A stretch of DNA of 64,000 bases, taken from Salinigranum salinum. Lineage in GTDB: Archaea > Halobacteriota > Halobacteria > Halobacteriales > Haloferacaceae. The notes beneath the pieces are model-generated. The model saw nothing but the letters and a program-made list of their open reading frames with translations. It was not told the origin of the DNA and ran no database searches. This document shows, one piece after another, positions 8,134 to 16,587 of this stretch (position 1 is its first letter; every line of letters begins with the position of its first letter). Position numbers and translations under genes: made by a program. The stretch covers positions 1,674,001 through 1,738,000 of the forward strand of contig NZ_VTOJ01000002.1 of assembly GCF_009176545.1 (NCBI RefSeq), in the 5' to 3' direction.

Positions 8134-8340
8134 CGCGGCCTTCCAGAATCCGAGGTGTTCGAGCAAGCGCTGGAACGCGGTCTCGAAGACCTGTGGGAAG
8201 ACCTCGTTCTCGCGCGGTATCTCGACGGGGATCTCGACCGCGAGGAAGCTATCGAACTCGTCGGTCGGACGAAAATCGAGCGAGCCGAACGAGAACGTGA
8301 GGTCGTCGAGGACGACGTGGACTGGGGCCTGAACGCGTGA
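8089..8340 (+). CDS. antitoxin of a PIN-type toxin-antitoxin pair
   Basis: 83 residues (92 if the ATG at 8062 is used). The N-terminal part EISDRVREIAEARGLPESEVFEQ is a short helix-helix module like those of small ribbon-helix-helix/UPF0175-type antitoxins. The middle LVLARYLDGDLDREEAIELVG is typical of antitoxins paired with DUF3368 PIN proteins, and the charged tail RTKIERAERERE probably wraps the toxin. Its TGA overlaps the toxin GTG by the GTGA junction, implying translational coupling. Base composition is visibly less GC-rich than flanking genes, suggesting horizontal acquisition. Confidence 0.8.
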   Translation: MAAEISDRVREIAEARGLPESEVFEQALERGLEDLWEDLVLARYLDGDLDREEAIELVGRTKIERAEREREVVEDDVDWGLNA

Positions 8341-8807
8341 CGCTTGCAGCGGTTTCGGACACAGGACCGCTCATCCACCTCGCCGAAATCGATTCGCTCG
8401 AACTCCTATCAGCGTTCGACAAATTGTACATCCCCAAGACAGTCTACGAAGAACTCAAAGCAGGTGACGTTCCGAAGGGGTTGAGCCAGCTACGATACGA
8501 ACTGGTCGAGCCGAACGAGAGGCGAACGTACTCCACCGAGTTAGACGCCGGCGAGACAGCAGCGTTGTCGGTTGCAAAAGAACAGGGAGTCGTCTTCCTG
8601 ACGGACGACCTCGTCGCTCGAAAGGCGGCATCGGAGGAGGACATCGAAGTCCACGGTTCTGTCGGCATTATCGCGCTTGGCTATTCCCGTGATTTGCTCG
8701 ACAGGGACGAAGCCGCATCCCGAATGCGAGCCCTCCAGCGCGAGACGAGCCTCTTCGTGACCGAGGCGGTCGTGGAGCGTGGCATCCGGATGCTCGACGA
8801 GCAGTAA
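8337..8807 (+). CDS. PIN-domain toxin, DUF3368-like ribonuclease
   Basis: 156 residues. PIN-domain proteins of this class are Mg-dependent ribonucleases, here the presumed toxin. Acidic residues expected at the active site are present: Asp8 in VSDTGPLIHLAEI, Glu in VYEELKAGD, Asp/Glu in LDAGETAALSVA and Asp-Asp in FLTDDLVARKAA. The GTG start at 8337 is set by overlap with the antitoxin stop. GxxG-like HGSVGIIALGYSRDLL matches the C-terminal part of DUF3368. Substrate RNA is unknown. Confidence 0.85.
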   Translation: MTLAAVSDTGPLIHLAEIDSLELLSAFDKLYIPKTVYEELKAGDVPKGLSQLRYELVEPNERRTYSTELDAGETAALSVAKEQGVVFLTDDLVARKAASEEDIEVHGSVGIIALGYSRDLLDRDEAASRMRALQRETSLFVTEAVVERGIRMLDEQ

Positions 8808-8868
8808 CGGCACGAGCGGACTCTATAGGGACGCTAAGAGCGTTCACTATGGATGGATTGTGAGTCGT

Positions 8869-9060
8869 GAGTGCCGAGGCCGCCATTTTCGACGGTAGAC
8901 GGCGTCTCTGAGGGCATCTGGTTGTGGCCTCGGTGAACATAGGTCCCGGTCAAATTCTCACCGGGCAGGCAGACACGGATGTAACAACGTTGCCGGGTAA
9001 TCACACGCCGCGGCCGCCGAAATCTCCGACCGGGTTCGAGAAATCGTCGAGGCGTACTGA
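8869..9060 (+). pseudogene. decayed second copy of the antitoxin promoter and 5' end
   Basis: About 190 bp paralleling 7948-8133. It retains the block GAGTGCCGAGGCCGCC, the pre-TATA block GGGCAGGCAGACACGGAT and a stretch equivalent to antitoxin codons for AAEISDRVREIVEA, but the start codon is lost (CCGCGG in place of GCATGG) and the frame ends at TGA 9058-9060. No toxin follows. The 17-mer GAGTCGTGAGTGCCGAG occurs at 8862-8878 and again at 9077-9093, bracketing the remnant. Confidence 0.75.
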
Positions 9061-9100
9061 GCCGTGGACAGATCCCGAGTCGTGAGTGCCGAGACCGTTC

Positions 9101-10702
9101 TCACGACGTGCCGTCACCGACGACCGGGACGACGACCGACGCGGTCGCCGCCCGCTCCGTCTCGTTCGCCTCCTGCACCACGTACCGCTGGCCGACCATC
9201 GGGTCCAGGAGGCTGTCGACGGGCGCGCGGTCGTCGCGCAACACGGGTACGTCGTCGGTCTCGGGCGGCTCCCGGTAGTTCCGGATCTCCCGCGCGAGGT
9301 CGATGCCGACGTCGCGGCGGTCGTTCCGCGCGAGGAGTTCCGCCTCGGTGAGTCGCGACCCGTTCTTCGTCGCGACGACTTCGATGTTCTGCACCACGGT
9401 GCCGCCGTGGGTCGGGAAGCTGTACACCTGCGGGAACACCCCGTGCATCGTCTTGTACTCGGCGCGGTAGAACTGTGACGCCGGGCCGGTAGGCGCGGAG
9501 ATGAGGTTCGCGAACAGGACGCCGTCGTCGGAGAGACGGTCGCTGGCGAGCTCGAAGAACTCCACGGTGGTCAGCTCGAACGGGACCTTGTCCTTTCGGT
9601 AGGCGTCGAGCACGATGAGGTCGTACGTGTGGTTCGTCTCCCGGAGGAACTGCCGTCCGCCCGTCGTGTGGATCCGGAGTCGTGGGGACTCCTCGACCGA
9701 GAAGTACTCCTCGGCGACCCGAACGACCTCGGGGTCGATCTCTGCGACGTCGACGGTGACGTTTCGATAGTCGTGCACGAACCGTTTCGGGCCGGTGAAC
9801 CCGCCGCCACCGACGAACAGCACGCGGTCGACGTCGTCGGTCATCAGAAGGGGGAGGTGGAAGTAGCGGGTGTAGTCGAAGACGTGACGGTTCGGATCGT
9901 CGAGGTCCATCGCGCTGTGGCGCTGGCCGTCGAGGTACAGCGTCCGCGTCTCGCCGCGGTCGATCACCTGGAGCTCCTGATACGGCGTCTGCGTCTCGTA
10001 GACGACGCGGCCCTCGACAGTGATCCCCGCCACGCCGGTGCCCGCCGCGGCGACGAGCAGGAGTGCGACGAAGCCGATCGCGGCGGCCCGGTCGACGTCG
10101 AAACGCGGGCGGAACAGGACGAACGCCGTCGCGACGGAGAGCAGCCCGAAGAGGAGCGCGATCTGGTCGATTCCGAGCGACGGGATGAGAACGAACGTCG
10201 TCGCGAACGCGCCGATGATGCTCCCGATCGTGCCGAGCGCGTAGACGTGGCCCGACGCCTCGCCGAGGCCGTCTTTCGCGGAGAGTTCGGCCGCGTACGG
10301 GCTGATGTACCCCAGGAGATACGTCGGTGGCCCGAACAGCAGCGTGATCGCCGGGAGCGACGCGAACCGGCTCGGCAGCGGAAAGCCCGCCGTCGCGCGT
10401 AACAGGAGATCGCCCACGAAGATGAGGCCGGCGACGTACGCCGCCGTCAGGAGGAACAGCCGGGCCATCCGGTCGTTCGTCGCGCGCGTCGCCGCCTCCT
10501 GTCCGCCGCGGTGGTAGCCGTAGCTGAGCGCGGCGAGGAAGACGCCGATGATGCTCCCCCACGTGTAGATGCTGCTGCCGAACTGCGGGGCGATCATCCG
10601 GCCGGCGAGGATCTCCAGCCCCATGCTGGCGACGCCGGAGACGAACACCGCGAGTTCCGGACGTGTCAGCCGGAGAGAATCGAGAGACTGGGCCGAGGCC
10701 AT
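9101..10702 (-). CDS. membrane-anchored spermidine synthase-like protein
   Basis: 533 residues: an N-terminal membrane region of about seven helices (roughly residues 12-230) fused to a C-terminal spermidine-synthase-like Rossmann domain. The latter shows VLFVGGGGFTG near 290, VDVAEIDPEVV near 314 and DLIVLDAYRKDKVPFELTT near 350, which are the decarboxy-SAM site and the catalytic Asp region. Classical family members transfer aminopropyl groups to amines. In this fused class the acceptor is generally unknown. It could act at the membrane face or as a transporter-enzyme. The gene is monocistronic; polyamine-type genes (agmatinase, deoxyhypusine synthase) lie several kb away. Confidence 0.88.
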   Translation of the reverse strand: MASAQSLDSLRLTRPELAVFVSGVASMGLEILAGRMIAPQFGSSIYTWGSIIGVFLAALSYGYHRGGQEAATRATNDRMARLFLLTAAYVAGLIFVGDLLLRATAGFPLPSRFASLPAITLLFGPPTYLLGYISPYAAELSAKDGLGEASGHVYALGTIGSIIGAFATTFVLIPSLGIDQIALLFGLLSVATAFVLFRPRFDVDRAAAIGFVALLLVAAAGTGVAGITVEGRVVYETQTPYQELQVIDRGETRTLYLDGQRHSAMDLDDPNRHVFDYTRYFHLPLLMTDDVDRVLFVGGGGFTGPKRFVHDYRNVTVDVAEIDPEVVRVAEEYFSVEESPRLRIHTTGGRQFLRETNHTYDLIVLDAYRKDKVPFELTTVEFFELASDRLSDDGVLFANLISAPTGPASQFYRAEYKTMHGVFPQVYSFPTHGGTVVQNIEVVATKNGSRLTEAELLARNDRRDVGIDLAREIRNYREPPETDDVPVLRDDRAPVDSLLDPMVGQRYVVQEANETERAATASVVVPVVGDGTS

Positions 10703-10869
10703 GCCGGAGGGAGCGGACCGAGGTACATTAACTGTTCGACGCCGTGTCGCACGAATCCGAACGGGGCGACGCGGCCGGGAGACGTCGAACCAGTCGACGA
10801 ACCCGGCCGTGGCCGCGGAGCCGTCGTCGAACCGTCGTCGTCAACACGACGGGGACCGTTCGAACGAGC

Positions 10870-11115
10870 GTGCCCCACGACCGGATTCACGCGAGACGGC
10901 CGACCCACGATGTCGACCGATGGAACACCGGCACGATCACGCGCGTCTTCGAGCGCGACGGCCACTGCATCGTCGTCGTGGAGGACGAGGGCGAGCCGGT
11001 CGAACTCCGCGTCACGTTCGCGATCAGGGACCTGTTCGTCCGCCGCCTCGATCTCGCCGAGGGCGAGAGTCCCGTCGGCTCACAGGTCTGGTATCGAAAA
11101 CGCGGCGCACGGTGA
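10870..11115 (+). CDS. small haloarchaeal conserved protein
   Basis: 81 residues beginning at GTG 10870 (MPHDRIHARRPTH...). The central part WNTGTITRVFERDG and EGEPVELRVTFAIRDLFVRRL looks like a small beta-barrel followed by a helix. The end VGSQVWYRKRG is basic. Composition matches the genome, unlike the arginine-rich upstream extension to the ATG at 10744. Divergent from the spermidine-synthase-like gene. Function unknown; no domain recognised. Confidence 0.6.
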   Translation: MPHDRIHARRPTHDVDRWNTGTITRVFERDGHCIVVVEDEGEPVELRVTFAIRDLFVRRLDLAEGESPVGSQVWYRKRGAR

Positions 11116-11270
11116 GGCGCGACGGGCCTTCCCGACGAGGACGACGGACGCGATCGAAGCCAGCGGTGTGATCGAAACGGGCGACGCGAGCGGGGCCGTC
11201 GCTGGTCACGACGAGGATCGGGCGAAACCGGCTCGAAGAGCGGGGGAGCGGGGGGACGCCCCGAAAGAGA

Positions 11271-11555
11271 TCAGTCGATGTGGCCTTCGCGGCGGAGCTG
11301 GTCGGCGTCCTGTCCCGTGTAGCGCCACTCGATGTTGGCCTTCTCGTCCTGCCAGTCCCACGGTTCGACGAGGACGACGTCGCCCTCGTTGATCCAAGTC
11401 CGGTACTTCATCCGGCCGGGGATCCGCCCCATGCGGTTCTTCCCGTCCTCGCAGCGGACGCGGACGTGGTTTCCGCCGTTGTGCTCTGTGACGACCGCGA
11501 ACAGTTCGCTGCCGTTCGGCATTCGAAGGTTCTTCCGTTCTACTTCTTCACTCAT
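11271..11555 (-). CDS. eif1A: translation initiation factor aIF1A
   Basis: 94 residues, the standard size of archaeal IF1A. It is an S1-like OB-fold protein that helps the small subunit select start codons. Visible hallmarks are [32 protein letters not shown] and [17 protein letters not shown]. The start ATG follows a short pyrimidine-poor leader with TTAAC-like sequence on the minus strand near 11580. It sits opposite to a potassium channel gene. Confidence 0.97.
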   Translation of the reverse strand: MSEEVERKNLRMPNGSELFAVVTEHNGGNHVRVRCEDGKNRMGRIPGRMKYRTWINEGDVVLVEPWDWQDEKANIEWRYTGQDADQLRREGHID

Positions 11556-11779
11556 TGGAGGAAGTACGAGGCCTGGACGGTTAAGTCATTGGAGACGCGC
11601 GATACCGTGTGACACGGCCCCGACGAGTCGACGAGGACGCCGCCATACGAGGACGAACCGATTCCGACGCCGACGCGGACGTGCCTGGGAGCGTCGGTCG
11701 CGACGAGCGACCCGGTTCGGGCGGGAGGGCTGGTCCAGAGTGCCGGAAAGCTTAGTCGCAGCCGTCCAGTACGGAGAGT

Positions 11780-12628
11780 ATGGACGGTCACGGGGGGCAC
11801 CAGCACGTGTCGCGCGGACGGACCACACGGGACACGGTTCGCTTCTACCTGATCGATCACCGGACGACGGCGGGCAAAGCGATCGACGTCGGCCTCCTCG
11901 CCCTCAATCTGGTGTTCATCGGGATCTTCGTCGCGCAGACGTATCCGCTCTCCGGCGGCGCACAGGGGGGGCTGTGGGCCGTGGAGGTGGGTATCGCGAC
12001 CGTCTTCCTCGTCGAGTACCTGCTCAGGCTGTACGGGGCGCGGAACCGACTCGCGGAGGTGACGAACCCGTACACGGTCGTCGACCTCCTCGCGATCGTC
12101 CCGACGTTCGCGGTGCTCGTGTCTCCGGGGTCGGTGGCCGGACTGGGCGTCCTGCAGCTGCTGCGCGTGGTCCGGATCCTCCGCTTCTTCCGCTTCACCC
12201 GCGACGAGGAGTTCTTCTTCGGGACGGTCTCGGTCGAGACGCTCCGGGTGATGAAACTGCTCATGACCGTGGTGGCGATCTTCTTCGTCTCGGCGGGGCT
12301 GTTCTACGAGTTCGAACACCGCGGTAACGCCGGCGTCGACACGTTCGGTGACGCGTTTTACTTCACGGTGGTCACACTCACTACGGTCGGCTTCGGCGAC
12401 ATCACGCCGACCACCGACGCCGGGCGGTGGGTGACCATCGCCGCGATCCTCGCCGGCATCATCTTCATCCCGTGGCAGGCGTCGAAGATCGTCCGCGAGT
12501 GGACCTCCCGGGACAAGCGGAACGTCACCTGCCCGGAGTGTGGGCTGGAGTACCACGACGCGGACGCCTCCCACTGCAAGGCCTGCGGCCACGTCATCTA
12601 CCAGGAACACGACTCGCGGGAGTCGTAG
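11780..12628 (+). CDS. voltage-gated type potassium channel with C-terminal zinc ribbon
   Basis: 282 residues. Six transmembrane helices fit a Kv-type subunit. The S4-like segment LLRVVRILRFFRFTR near 127-141 carries regularly spaced arginines, and the pore loop holds the selectivity filter TTVGFGD at 201-207. After S6 the cytoplasmic tail has Cys251/254 (CPECG) and Cys266/269 (CKACG), a zinc ribbon. Such tails occur in haloarchaeal channels, but their role is unknown. A functional channel would be a tetramer conducting K+, relevant to the high intracellular K+ of these cells. Confidence 0.92.
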   Translation: MDGHGGHQHVSRGRTTRDTVRFYLIDHRTTAGKAIDVGLLALNLVFIGIFVAQTYPLSGGAQGGLWAVEVGIATVFLVEYLLRLYGARNRLAEVTNPYTVVDLLAIVPTFAVLVSPGSVAGLGVLQLLRVVRILRFFRFTRDEEFFFGTVSVETLRVMKLLMTVVAIFFVSAGLFYEFEHRGNAGVDTFGDAFYFTVVTLTTVGFGDITPTTDAGRWVTIAAILAGIIFIPWQASKIVREWTSRDKRNVTCPECGLEYHDADASHCKACGHVIYQEHDSRES

Positions 12629-12706
12629 CCCGGACGTCGACCATCCGCGGTCGGGGTCCGAGCGAGGCGGTCCGAAGAGTTCCAACGGGCGAGACGCCGA
12701 AGGGTC

Positions 12707-13153
12707 TCACCGGGCCGACGCCGAGACGTCGAACGTGTAGCAGACGGCGGTCCCCGAGAGCACCTCGGTTCCGTCGTCGCGCGTCACCCGCGTCCGCAGT
12801 TCTGTGATGGGTTTGTCCTCGCGCACGGCCGTGACCTCGACGACGCCGGTGATCGTGTCGCCGGGACGGACCGGCGCGGTGAAGTCCCAGTCCACGCTCA
12901 TGAACACCGTCCCCGGCCCGGGGAGGTCCTCGGCGACGACGGCGTTGAGGATGCCGCTCGTCACGCCGCCCTGGACGACGATCCCCCCGAACGGGGTCGC
13001 TTCGGCGGCCACCTCGTCGTAGTGGAGGGGGTTGGTGTCGCCCGTGATCTCGGTGAAGTAGTCGATGTACTCCGCGCGGATCTCGCGCGAGCGCTCCGCT
13101 CGATCGCCGACCTGCGGCGCACCGCTCGGCCAGACGGTCTCGTCTTCGGACAT
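12707..13153 (-). CDS. MaoC-family (R)-hydratase
   Basis: 148-residue hot-dog protein. MaoC-type enzymes hydrate trans-2-enoyl-CoA to (R)-3-hydroxyacyl-CoA. The hydratase motif is clear: YFTEITGDTNPLHYDEVAA with the catalytic Asp and His, followed by GGIVVQGGVTSGILN. It could serve fatty-acid oxidation or polyhydroxyalkanoate supply; no such genes adjoin it. Start at ATG 13153. Confidence 0.88.
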   Translation of the reverse strand: MSEDETVWPSGAPQVGDRAERSREIRAEYIDYFTEITGDTNPLHYDEVAAEATPFGGIVVQGGVTSGILNAVVAEDLPGPGTVFMSVDWDFTAPVRPGDTITGVVEVTAVREDKPITELRTRVTRDDGTEVLSGTAVCYTFDVSASAR

Positions 13154-13399
13154 GGTCGGGGGGACGACGCGAACTGTCAAATAGCCGCCCCGAGGTGAGC
13201 GTCGAGGGCACACAGCCGGCCGTCGGACGCGACGCAGACCGACGGCGGCGAGAGCCGAGAGAACGGCGGGGGAACGAAAGAACGGTGGCAGGAGCTGAGA
13301 GGGAACGAGAGCGGCGGATGCGATGCTGGAGCGGAGCGAGACGACGAACCACGGAGGTGAGCGGGCCACTGGAGGCCGCAGCCGCGACGACCGTGGCGG

Positions 13400-13633
13400 C
13401 TACTCGAACACGAACTCCGCGGCGACGAACGCGAGCGTGCCGACGACGACCGTGGCGAGCAGTGCAACGTGCCCGGGGCCGAGTGGCCGTGACGAGACGA
13501 CGAACGCGCCGACGAGCGTCGCACAGAGCAGGGCGACGACGCCGACGACGCCGACCGTCCAGACGACGAGTTCGACGAGTCGGAGCGTCTCCGTGATCGA
13601 CCGCCCGGGGGTGGTGACGGGTGAGAGTGCCAT
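13400..13633 (-). CDS. small two-helix membrane protein
   Basis: 77 residues from ATG 13633. Two hydrophobic helices (about 23-45 and 52-72) separated by a short loop with SSRPLGPG; the protein ends EFVFE. No recognised domain. Longer frames upstream to 13732 have unconvincing composition and run into the promoter of aIF2-beta on the other strand. The 246 bp between this gene and the MaoC gene hold no convincing gene. Confidence 0.55.
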   Translation of the reverse strand: MALSPVTTPGRSITETLRLVELVVWTVGVVGVVALLCATLVGAFVVSSRPLGPGHVALLATVVVGTLAFVAAEFVFE

Positions 13634-13764
13634 GTAGGACGGTCGACCGTGGGGCACATCGACCTGTCGGTGAGCCAGGTGACGGCTGGACGTGCGTGTA
13701 ATTATCTGCCACGGATCGGTGGAGATTGCCAACGGCTATCCGTCTCGAGCACTTTCTCGTCCCC

Positions 13765-14379
13765 ATGGACTACGAATCTTCTCTCGACCGTGCCATCGAC
13801 GCCTTGCCGGAGCGGACCGGAACGGAAGACCGTCGACTCCGTGTCCCGGACCCCACGGGGGAGACCGACGGTGCGTTCACACGGCTGACGAACCTCGGTG
13901 CCATCGCCGACGCGCTCTCGCGCGAGCCCGAACACGTCCACCGGGCCATCCAGCGCGAACTCGGGACGGCTGGCCAGTTCGACGGCGACCGCGCCCGATA
14001 CAACGGCTCGTTCACCGTGGCGGACTTCGACACCGCCGTCGAGAACTACATCGAAGAGTTCGTCCTCTGCAGCGAGTGCGGCCTGCCCGACACGCGACTC
14101 ACGACCGAAGACGGCGTCGACATGCTCCGCTGTACGGCCTGTGGGGCGTTCCGACCCGTCGAGAAGCAGAAGAAACAGACGACGACGCAGACCCCGCGCG
14201 ACGTCATCGAGGAGGGGAAGACGTACGAGGTGGAGATCACCGGGACCGGGCGGAAGGGCGACGGCGTCGCCGAGCGCGGCAAGTACACCATCTTCGTCCC
14301 CGGCGCTCGCGAAGGACAGGTCGTCAGCGCCCGGATCGAGAACATCAGCGGCTCGCTGGCGTTCGCCCGGAAGGTCTGA
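13765..14379 (+). CDS. aIF2 beta-subunit-like protein fused to a TRAM domain
   Basis: 204 residues. Residues about 1-135 form the IF2-beta/IF5 fold: a helical N terminus, the central RLTNLGAIADALSREPEHV helix-turn-helix-like part, then a C4 zinc ribbon CSEC...CTAC (about 110-133). Residues about 147-204 are a TRAM domain (EEGKTYEVEITGTGRKGDGVA... ending GSLAFARKV), a predicted RNA-binding beta-barrel. Haloarchaea commonly carry this fusion. It might be the initiation factor subunit itself or a paralogue. The ATG at 13765 is preferred over 13726. Confidence 0.9.
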   Translation: MDYESSLDRAIDALPERTGTEDRRLRVPDPTGETDGAFTRLTNLGAIADALSREPEHVHRAIQRELGTAGQFDGDRARYNGSFTVADFDTAVENYIEEFVLCSECGLPDTRLTTEDGVDMLRCTACGAFRPVEKQKKQTTTQTPRDVIEEGKTYEVEITGTGRKGDGVAERGKYTIFVPGAREGQVVSARIENISGSLAFARKV

Positions 14380-14684
14380 GCGCCACACACGCAGGCGACG
14401 GCTGATTCTCACCGCCGAACCAACCAGGACAGCGACGACGTCGACGCACCAGAACGGCTCGCCACCGTGGACGGACGCGCTGGGACGACCCGTCACCGTG
14501 GACGGGCGACCGAGCCACGCGGACGCGACCGACGTCGACCGCGGCGAGGTCGAGACGGTGGTGGACCGACTCGTCGGGCCGGCCGCAGGGAGAGCAGCCC
14601 CGACGACGTGACCGGGGCGGAGTCGTCGGACCTGAACCGGCTCTGTCGGCGTAGTTTTATTCGTCCGTTGGCCGACTCCGAACC
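14380..14684. other. intergenic region, 305 bp
   Basis: Mostly no recognisable gene. A short plus frame around 14477-14611 (ending RAAPTT) has acidic, plausible codon use but lacks a convincing start. The end of the region carries the TTTTAT promoter element (14655-14660) of the aldo/keto reductase, 27 nt before its ATG. Confidence 0.35.
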
Positions 14685-15656
14685 ATGGAGTACACCACGT
14701 TCGGCACGACGGGGACGACCGTCTCACGCATCTGTCTGGGCTGTATGAGCTTCGGCACGAACTGGGACGACTGGACGCTCGACGCCGAGGCGAGCCGCGA
14801 GGTGATCGAGCGCGCCATCGACCTGGGGATCAACTTCTTCGACACCGCCAACGTCTACTCGTACGGCGAGAGCGAGGAGATCCTGGGGGAGGTCTTGGGG
14901 GAGTACGACCGCGACGAGATGGTCGTCGCCACCAAGGGGTACGCCCGGATGCGCGAGGACGACCCCAACTCGGGCGGCCTCTCCCGCAAGGCCATCGAGC
15001 AGGAGCTCGACGCCTCGCTCTCCAGGCTCGGGATGGAGACGGTCGACCTCTACCAGATCCACCGGTGGGATTACGACACGCCGATCGAGACCACGCTCCG
15101 CGCGCTCGACGACGCGGTTCGGAGGGGGTCGGTCCGCCACGTCGGGGCGTCGTCGATGTGGGCCCACCAGTTCGCCGAGGCGCTCCACACCGCCGAGAGG
15201 GAGGGACTGGAACGGTTCGTCTCGATGCAGAACCTCTACAACCTCGCGTACCGCGAGGAGGAGCGCGAGATGCTCCCCCTGTGTGCGAAGGAGGACGTCG
15301 CCGTGATGCCGTGGTCGCCGCTCGGTGCGGGCTACCTCACCCGGCCACACGAGGCGTTCGAGGCGACGACGCGCGGTGAACACGAGGCCGACGTGGGGCG
15401 ACCCTACCTCGACGGTGGTGGCGTCGAGGTGAACGAGCGTGTCCAGGAACTCGCGGCGGAGAAGGACGTGAAGATGGCACAGCTGTCACTGGCGTGGCTG
15501 TTCCACAAGGACTGGGTGACGACGCCGATCCTGGGCACGTCGAGCGTCGAACACCTCGAGGACGCGGTCGAGGCGCTCGACGTCTCGCTCTCGGAGTCGG
15601 ACGTCGAGTGGCTCGAGGAGCCGTACCAGCCGGTTCGGGTGTCCGGACACGAGTAG
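14685..15656 (+). CDS. aldo/keto reductase
   Basis: 323 residues, the usual (beta/alpha)8 NADPH-dependent reductase size. N-terminal MEYTTFGTTGTTVSRICLG is typical of the YajO/Kv-beta-like branch. The catalytic Asp/Tyr in FFDTANVYSYGESEEILG and Lys in VVATKGY are present, and the Kv-beta-type DLYQIHRWDYDTPIETT follows. Substrate unknown. It has its own TATA box and no obvious operon partners. Confidence 0.92.
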   Translation: MEYTTFGTTGTTVSRICLGCMSFGTNWDDWTLDAEASREVIERAIDLGINFFDTANVYSYGESEEILGEVLGEYDRDEMVVATKGYARMREDDPNSGGLSRKAIEQELDASLSRLGMETVDLYQIHRWDYDTPIETTLRALDDAVRRGSVRHVGASSMWAHQFAEALHTAEREGLERFVSMQNLYNLAYREEEREMLPLCAKEDVAVMPWSPLGAGYLTRPHEAFEATTRGEHEADVGRPYLDGGGVEVNERVQELAAEKDVKMAQLSLAWLFHKDWVTTPILGTSSVEHLEDAVEALDVSLSESDVEWLEEPYQPVRVSGHE

Positions 15657-15695
15657 AGCCGGGCGTGGCTGGGCGGACAGGGGTCGTCCGACGAC

Positions 15696-16373
15696 TCACT
15701 CGGAGGTCTTCGAACCGCCGGCCTCGCGCTCGTCGACGACCGGGATCTCGGTGCCGCGCGTCGAACCAGTCGAGTTCGTCGAGTCCGTCGAATCGTCCCC
15801 ACCGCCCGCACGGGCCCGCCAGAAGCCGTCGTCGAGATACCGTTCCTCGGTCGCCCGGTAGCCGAGCGCTCGTGCCAGCGGGCCGAACGTCTCGCCGAGC
15901 GCCCGCTGGAGCGCGTACGGGGCACCGGTGAAGTACGTCTCGTCGACCGCCGCCTCCGCCATCGCCATCGCTCGGAGGAAGCCGGGGCGACCGCGGCCGT
16001 CGACCTTTCCGTCGTGTGCGAGACCGAACAGTGTCACCACGACCTCTCCCAGCAGGGCGTTCGGCGGGACGGTCCGGACGACCATCACAGCCTCCTCGCT
16101 CCCCTCGTTGCGGAACGTGTGCGGCGTGCCGGGCGAGACGCGTATCTCGGTGCCGGGGTCGATCCGTCGCTCGCGGCCGTCGATCCGGAAAGTCACGCTT
16201 CCCTCGCGGACCTCGAACCGCTCTTCGGTGGTGCGGTGGACGTGCTCCGCCGGCCCCTGCGCGCCCGGGGCGAGGCGGATCTCGGCGGCCGACTCGTCGT
16301 CCGGGAGTTCGGAGAGCGAGACGCCGGTCACCGGGTTCGAGACGGAGACGCGCTCGTCGGATCGCGCTGCCAT
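15696..16373 (-). CDS. cupin-domain protein
   Basis: 225 residues. A single cupin barrel at about 25-110: the motif PAEHVHRTTEERFEV gives His, His and Glu metal ligands, and GTPHTFRNEG supplies the last His. The C-terminal half (about 115-185) is helical, and the end is a Ser/Thr/Gly-rich tail. Cupins of this length can be mono- or dioxygenases or isomerases; the reaction is not predictable here. Confidence 0.82.
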   Translation of the reverse strand: MAARSDERVSVSNPVTGVSLSELPDDESAAEIRLAPGAQGPAEHVHRTTEERFEVREGSVTFRIDGRERRIDPGTEIRVSPGTPHTFRNEGSEEAVMVVRTVPPNALLGEVVVTLFGLAHDGKVDGRGRPGFLRAMAMAEAAVDETYFTGAPYALQRALGETFGPLARALGYRATEERYLDDGFWRARAGGGDDSTDSTNSTGSTRGTEIPVVDEREAGGSKTSE

Positions 16374-16490
16374 GTGCGGCGCGACGGGATCGAGGCGAAA
16401 GACCGTTTCGGCGCGGTCGGTGTGGTCGGTCTGACCGGCGCGGGTGGTGTGATCGGCCGGTCGATGCGATCGGGAGCGTCGCGGGGGTGG

Positions 16491-16568
16491 GTCAGCAGGT
16501 CAGCGGGTCAGCGGGTCAGCGGGTCAGCGGGTCGGCGGGTCGGCGGGTCGGCGGGTCGGCAGGGCGGC
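16491..16568. repeat. 9-bp tandem repeat (GTCRGCGGG), about eight copies
   Basis: Four to five copies of GTCAGCGGG are followed by four copies of GTCGGCGGG. The array ends about 20 bp before the stop codon of the following minus-strand gene. Confidence 0.9.
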
Positions 16569-16587
16569 AAGACGGCGAGGATACTCC

